A stretch of DNA of 10,155 bases, taken from contig CAZYDR010000122.1 of the NCBI GenBank assembly GCA_964645285.1, positions 1 to 10,155 on the forward strand, in the 5' to 3' direction. The stretch is from JAYZAP01 sp964645285. Lineage in GTDB: Bacteria; Pseudomonadota; Alphaproteobacteria; JAAXGF01. Shown in pieces: positions 8,351 to 10,155 of the stretch. The notes under the pieces were generated by a model. It made no database searches. It was not told where the DNA came from and worked only from the letters and a program-made list of their open reading frames with translations. Position 1 is the first letter of the stretch; each line of letters begins with the position of its first letter. Both the position numbers and the translations under genes were made by a program.

Positions 8351-9288
8351 TGCCCGTGACCGCCACCCCCGACACAATTGTACCGACACGAACCGTCAGC
8401 GCCGCAACCGTGCGCGATAATCCGGTTCAGGGCGCCTTGCTGATGATCGTCGCCGCTGCTTTCTTCACCGCCATGACGGCGATGATCCGCCATCTGTCGA
8501 CTTCCATCGATCCTCTCGAGCTGGTCTTTTTCCGTAACTTCTTCGGCCTTGTGGTGCTGTCGCCGTGGCTCATGCGCAACGGTTTCGGGGTGCTTCGCAC
8601 CAGTCGCCTGCCGCTACTCATAGTCCGCACCGCCGTCGGACTGATCGCCATGGTCTGCTGGTTTTCGGCGATCTCGATCATGAACCTGGGCGATGCGGTG
8701 GCGCTGAGTTTCACGGCGCCGCTATTCGCCACCGTGGCGGCTGTGTTCATCCTCGGCGAGGTCGTGCGGGCGCGGCGCTGGACGGCGGTTATCATGGGCT
8801 TTCTCGGAGCCATGATCATTCTCCGCCCAGGCGTCATCGAAATTTCGCCGGTCGCCATGATGGTGCTGGTGTCGTCGATGATGATGGGCTTCTCGGTATG
8901 TCTGGTGAAGCTGCTTTCGCGCACCGAGCCGGTTATGACCATCGTCTTCTACATGGTGTTGTTCCTGACCCCGGCGTCGCTGATCCCGGCGCTGTTCGTC
9001 TGGACCACGCCGACCCTCACTGAACTGGCCTGGATGCTGGCCATCGGCGCCTGCGGCAGTTTGGGCCACATCAGTTTCACCCGCGCCTTCTCCATGGCCG
9101 AGGCGACGGCCATCCTGCCGTTCGACTTCGTCCGTCTGCCGATGATGGCCGTGGTCGGCTGGCTTGCCTTCGACCAGGTACTCGACATCTGGTCCGGCGT
9201 CGGCGCCGCCGTCATCATCGCCACCACGGTCTACATCGCCCACCGCGAGGCCGTCCATCAGCGGCGACAGGCCGAGACGGCGGATTAA
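8347..9288 (+). CDS. DMT superfamily (EamA) transporter, 313 aa
   Basis: This inner-membrane drug/metabolite transporter has two EamA repeats (about 27-160 and 168-298) and roughly ten hydrophobic helices. The first repeat carries DPLELVFFRNFFG (55-67) and the FSAISIMNLGDAVALSFTAP region (106-125). The second ends with LPFDFVRLPMMAVVGWLAF (257-275), a strong EamA signature. Length is standard. The substrate is not predictable: relatives move amino acids, nucleosides, S-adenosylmethionine and other metabolites. The start at 8347 is chosen because the ATGA there overlaps the inferred ancestral stop of the MOSC gene; no strong ribosome-binding site is seen, in keeping with coupling. An adjacent in-frame ATG at 8350 is equivalent. 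If translation was coupled to MOSC, the nonsense codons upstream may reduce its expression. The TAA is followed after 11 bases by the inverted-repeat element. Confidence 0.92.
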   Translation: MMPVTATPDTIVPTRTVSAATVRDNPVQGALLMIVAAAFFTAMTAMIRHLSTSIDPLELVFFRNFFGLVVLSPWLMRNGFGVLRTSRLPLLIVRTAVGLIAMVCWFSAISIMNLGDAVALSFTAPLFATVAAVFILGEVVRARRWTAVIMGFLGAMIILRPGVIEISPVAMMVLVSSMMMGFSVCLVKLLSRTEPVMTIVFYMVLFLTPASLIPALFVWTTPTLTELAWMLAIGACGSLGHISFTRAFSMAEATAILPFDFVRLPMMAVVGWLAFDQVLDIWSGVGAAVIIATTVYIAHREAVHQRRQAETAD

Positions 9289-9299
9289 GGGAAGTGTTT

Positions 9300-9408
9300 T
9301 GACCACAGAGGCACAGAGACACAGAGAAGCAAGAAAGGATTCTTAAGGGCGCTTCGCGCCAAAAACTTCGCTGGTCCCCTACCTTCTTCCTTTGTGCCTC
9401 TGTGGTCA
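9300..9408. repeat. 109-bp element with perfect 16-bp terminal inverted repeats (MITE-like)
   Basis: TGACCACAGAGGCACA at 9300-9315 is repeated exactly, in inverse orientation, at 9393-9408. The left arm carries on as a purine-rich CACAGAG-type repeat. The interior holds a short hairpin, GGCGC-TTC-GCGCC (9348-9360). No coding capacity is seen. From memory, 'CCACAGAGGCACAGAGA' arms occur as interspersed intergenic repeats in many environmental bacterial genomes; I cannot check that here. No clear target-site duplication flanks it. Lying directly after the DMT stop, the fold could also act as a transcription terminator or mRNA stabiliser. Confidence 0.75.
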
Positions 9409-9436
9409 TTATTCTTCGGCGTCAACGGCGCGCCGA

Positions 9437-9736
9437 TCAAAGCATCCGGAAGCGCTTGCGCAACGCCAGCAGGAACAAAGTGAACAGGCCGTAGCTGACG
9501 ATTGTTTGCAGTGTCGCGAGGAAACGCACTGTCAGCGGCGGGCCGCTGCTAAACCCAAGGCATTCGAACGGCGCAACGACATACTCACGCGAACTCCAGA
9601 CTTCGAACGGCCGAAACACCTGCCGTAGTGTGAACGCCAGCAAATCGAAATCGCAGCCCGACGGCCACGGGGTCGCATCCATGTAGAACAGAACGCCATA
9701 ATAGATGGGGTAGATGGCTCCCGCTCCCTCCGCCAC
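9437..9736 (-). CDS. Hypothetical membrane protein, probable C-terminal remnant, up to 99 aa
   Basis: I do not recognise the family with certainty. The protein-like features are an aromatic-rich N-terminal half (AIYPIYYGVLFYMDATPWP), an amphipathic FDLLAFTLRQVFRPFEVWSS stretch (29-48), and a C-terminal transmembrane segment TIVSYGLFTLFLLALRKRFR (78-97) ending in basic residues. This arrangement recalls the C-terminal ends of larger bacterial membrane proteins, such as some pentapeptide-repeat proteins, but that is memory rather than proof. The only full-length start is a GTG at 9736 without a ribosome-binding site, and a TAG lies in frame at 9748-9746. Just upstream, base composition drops abruptly to AT-rich. 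I infer that the 5' part was lost by deletion or insertion and only the tail remains. The inverted-repeat element sits 28 bp beyond its stop. Confidence 0.45.
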   Translation of the reverse strand: MAEGAGAIYPIYYGVLFYMDATPWPSGCDFDLLAFTLRQVFRPFEVWSSREYVVAPFECLGFSSGPPLTVRFLATLQTIVSYGLFTLFLLALRKRFRML

Positions 9737-9792
9737 TTTATCTATCTAATACGTTGATAATAAGGTCTTTAAGTTAAGAATCAGACATACAG

Positions 9793-9810
9793 TATATACT
9801 CTGGTATATA
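9793..9810. promoter_or_regulatory. Operator-like dyad TATATAC-N4-GTATATA
   Basis: A perfect 7-bp inverted repeat (9793-9799 and 9804-9810) separated by TCTG. The size and spacing suit a dimeric repressor site such as those autoregulating toxin-antitoxin or GntR-type genes, but no such gene is next to it. In AT-rich DNA a dyad like this can be accidental. Confidence 0.3.
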
Positions 9811-9845
9811 TTTAAGTCGGGTACAGAGCCGTTAGGGTTGAGGGA

Positions 9846-9996
9846 CATACCCACACCTAAATTGTCCTTGATAGGCACCCATCATGCTCTCTGGCCTTCC
9901 TGTGGCGAGATAGCAAGCCAGTTTCTGAAAATATAAAATATCTGTCGTGAGGGATGGGATAATCCATAAACGCGGAATCTCTTGGGGGTGGGTATG
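9846..9996. repeat. Long-range imperfect inverted repeat with nested stems; possible structured RNA or small element
   Basis: CATACCCACACCTAA (9846-9860) is matched in inverse orientation by 9982-9996 (13 of 15 positions, one of the two mismatches a possible G-U pair). Nested inside are CCCATC (9878-9883) / GATGGG (9953-9958), then CTGGC (9891-9895) / GCCAG (9917-9921) and ATAT-AAA-ATAT (9931-9941). The stems are nested without conflict, so a single branched fold of about 150 nt is possible on either strand. I recognise no known RNA family. It could equally be a degenerate MITE. Confidence 0.35.
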
Positions 9997-10041
9997 CTCG
10001 AAATCACCAGATTGCGGAACCGGACAAAATCTGAGAAGACT

Positions 10042-10064
10042 TCTGCTTACGGGTGCTAAGCAGA
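10042..10064. repeat. Short hairpin, 8-bp perfect stem with 7-nt loop
   Basis: TCTGCTTA (10042-10049) and TAAGCAGA (10057-10064) are perfectly complementary around the loop CGGGTGC. No T-tract follows on the plus strand, so it is not a classic intrinsic terminator. It lies about 40 bp before the IS-like end and could block read-through into that element. Confidence 0.4.
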
Positions 10065-10102
10065 CGGCATTTAGATTGATCCAATACTTCTCCTAATGAC
10101 CC

Positions 10103-10155
10103 AGGCTGTGTGAAAACGTGAGGTCTGATAGCATCGTTCCATGATAGGGGCGAGG
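10103..10155 (+). mobile_element. Probable left end of an insertion sequence and start of its transposase, cut by the window edge
   Basis: AGGCTGTGTGAAAACGTG (10103-10120) resembles terminal sequences I remember from IS5/IS1182-type elements. An ATG at 10141 opens MIGAR in the final 15 bases, reminiscent of the MMGxR starts of those transposases. The opposite end and nearly all of the coding sequence lie outside the window, so the assignment rests on short similarity only. Confidence 0.4.

Larger units (their letters stand above)
9737..10102. other. AT-rich intergenic stretch without a recognisable gene
   Basis: Between 9741 and 9800 only 16 of 60 bases are G or C, against 40 of 60 in 8581-8640 within the DMT gene. 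All frames carry frequent stops. The longest protein-like stretch (GTG at 9947 to TAA at 10096, 49 codons) matches nothing I know. Three inverted-repeat structures are listed separately. The shift in composition at about 9737 suggests a junction with DNA of different origin. Confidence 0.6.

Noticed and set aside
9947..10096. 49-codon frame starting at a GTG in the AT-rich region
   Set aside because: No ribosome-binding site, no recognisable motif, and it spans inverted-repeat structures. It is likely chance.

Overview
The window looks like part of a GC-rich alphaproteobacterial chromosome, possibly from the Rhodospirillales/Kiloniellales side. This rests on codon bias and on the mix of families (GcvA-like LysR, acetoacetyl-CoA synthetase, PhyH-type dioxygenase, MOSC and EamA proteins). 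No marker gene fixes the taxon. Genes are tightly packed up to about 9290. After that come a repeat, a gene remnant and AT-rich DNA that probably runs into an insertion sequence.

Layout: 1-886 (+) is a LysR regulator broken by a frameshift in its DNA-binding helix. 888-5492 (-) is a three-gene operon transcribed right to left: acetoacetyl-CoA synthetase, amidase-signature hydrolase, MFS transporter. The first two are 10 nt apart and the last two overlap as GTGA. A promoter with an operator-like dyad lies in front of it. 5616-6317 (+) is a divergent PhyH-family dioxygenase whose stop overlaps that of a hotdog thioesterase (6314-6682, -). 6887-7465 (+) is a secreted, orphan polysaccharide-export (poly_export/SLBB) protein. 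7559-8350 (+) is a MOSC gene with two in-frame nonsense codons, overlapping as ATGA with a DMT/EamA transporter (8347-9288, +). 9300-9408 is a compact element with 16-bp perfect terminal inverted repeats. 9437-9736 (-) is probably the C-terminal remnant of a membrane protein. 9737-10102 is AT-rich, without a recognisable gene but with several inverted repeats. 10103-10155 resembles the left end of an insertion sequence with the first codons of its transposase.

How the genes may work together: uptake or export (MFS), C-N bond hydrolysis (amidase), CoA activation of a short acid (acetoacetyl-CoA synthetase type ligase), possible Fe/2-oxoglutarate hydroxylation (PhyH) and acyl-CoA hydrolysis (thioesterase) would make a small amide or acyl catabolic module. 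The shared operon supports the first three. Adding the dioxygenase and thioesterase is inference from proximity. Two disrupted genes, a MITE-like repeat, a gene remnant and an IS-like end suggest ongoing gene decay at this locus, unless the disruptions are assembly errors.
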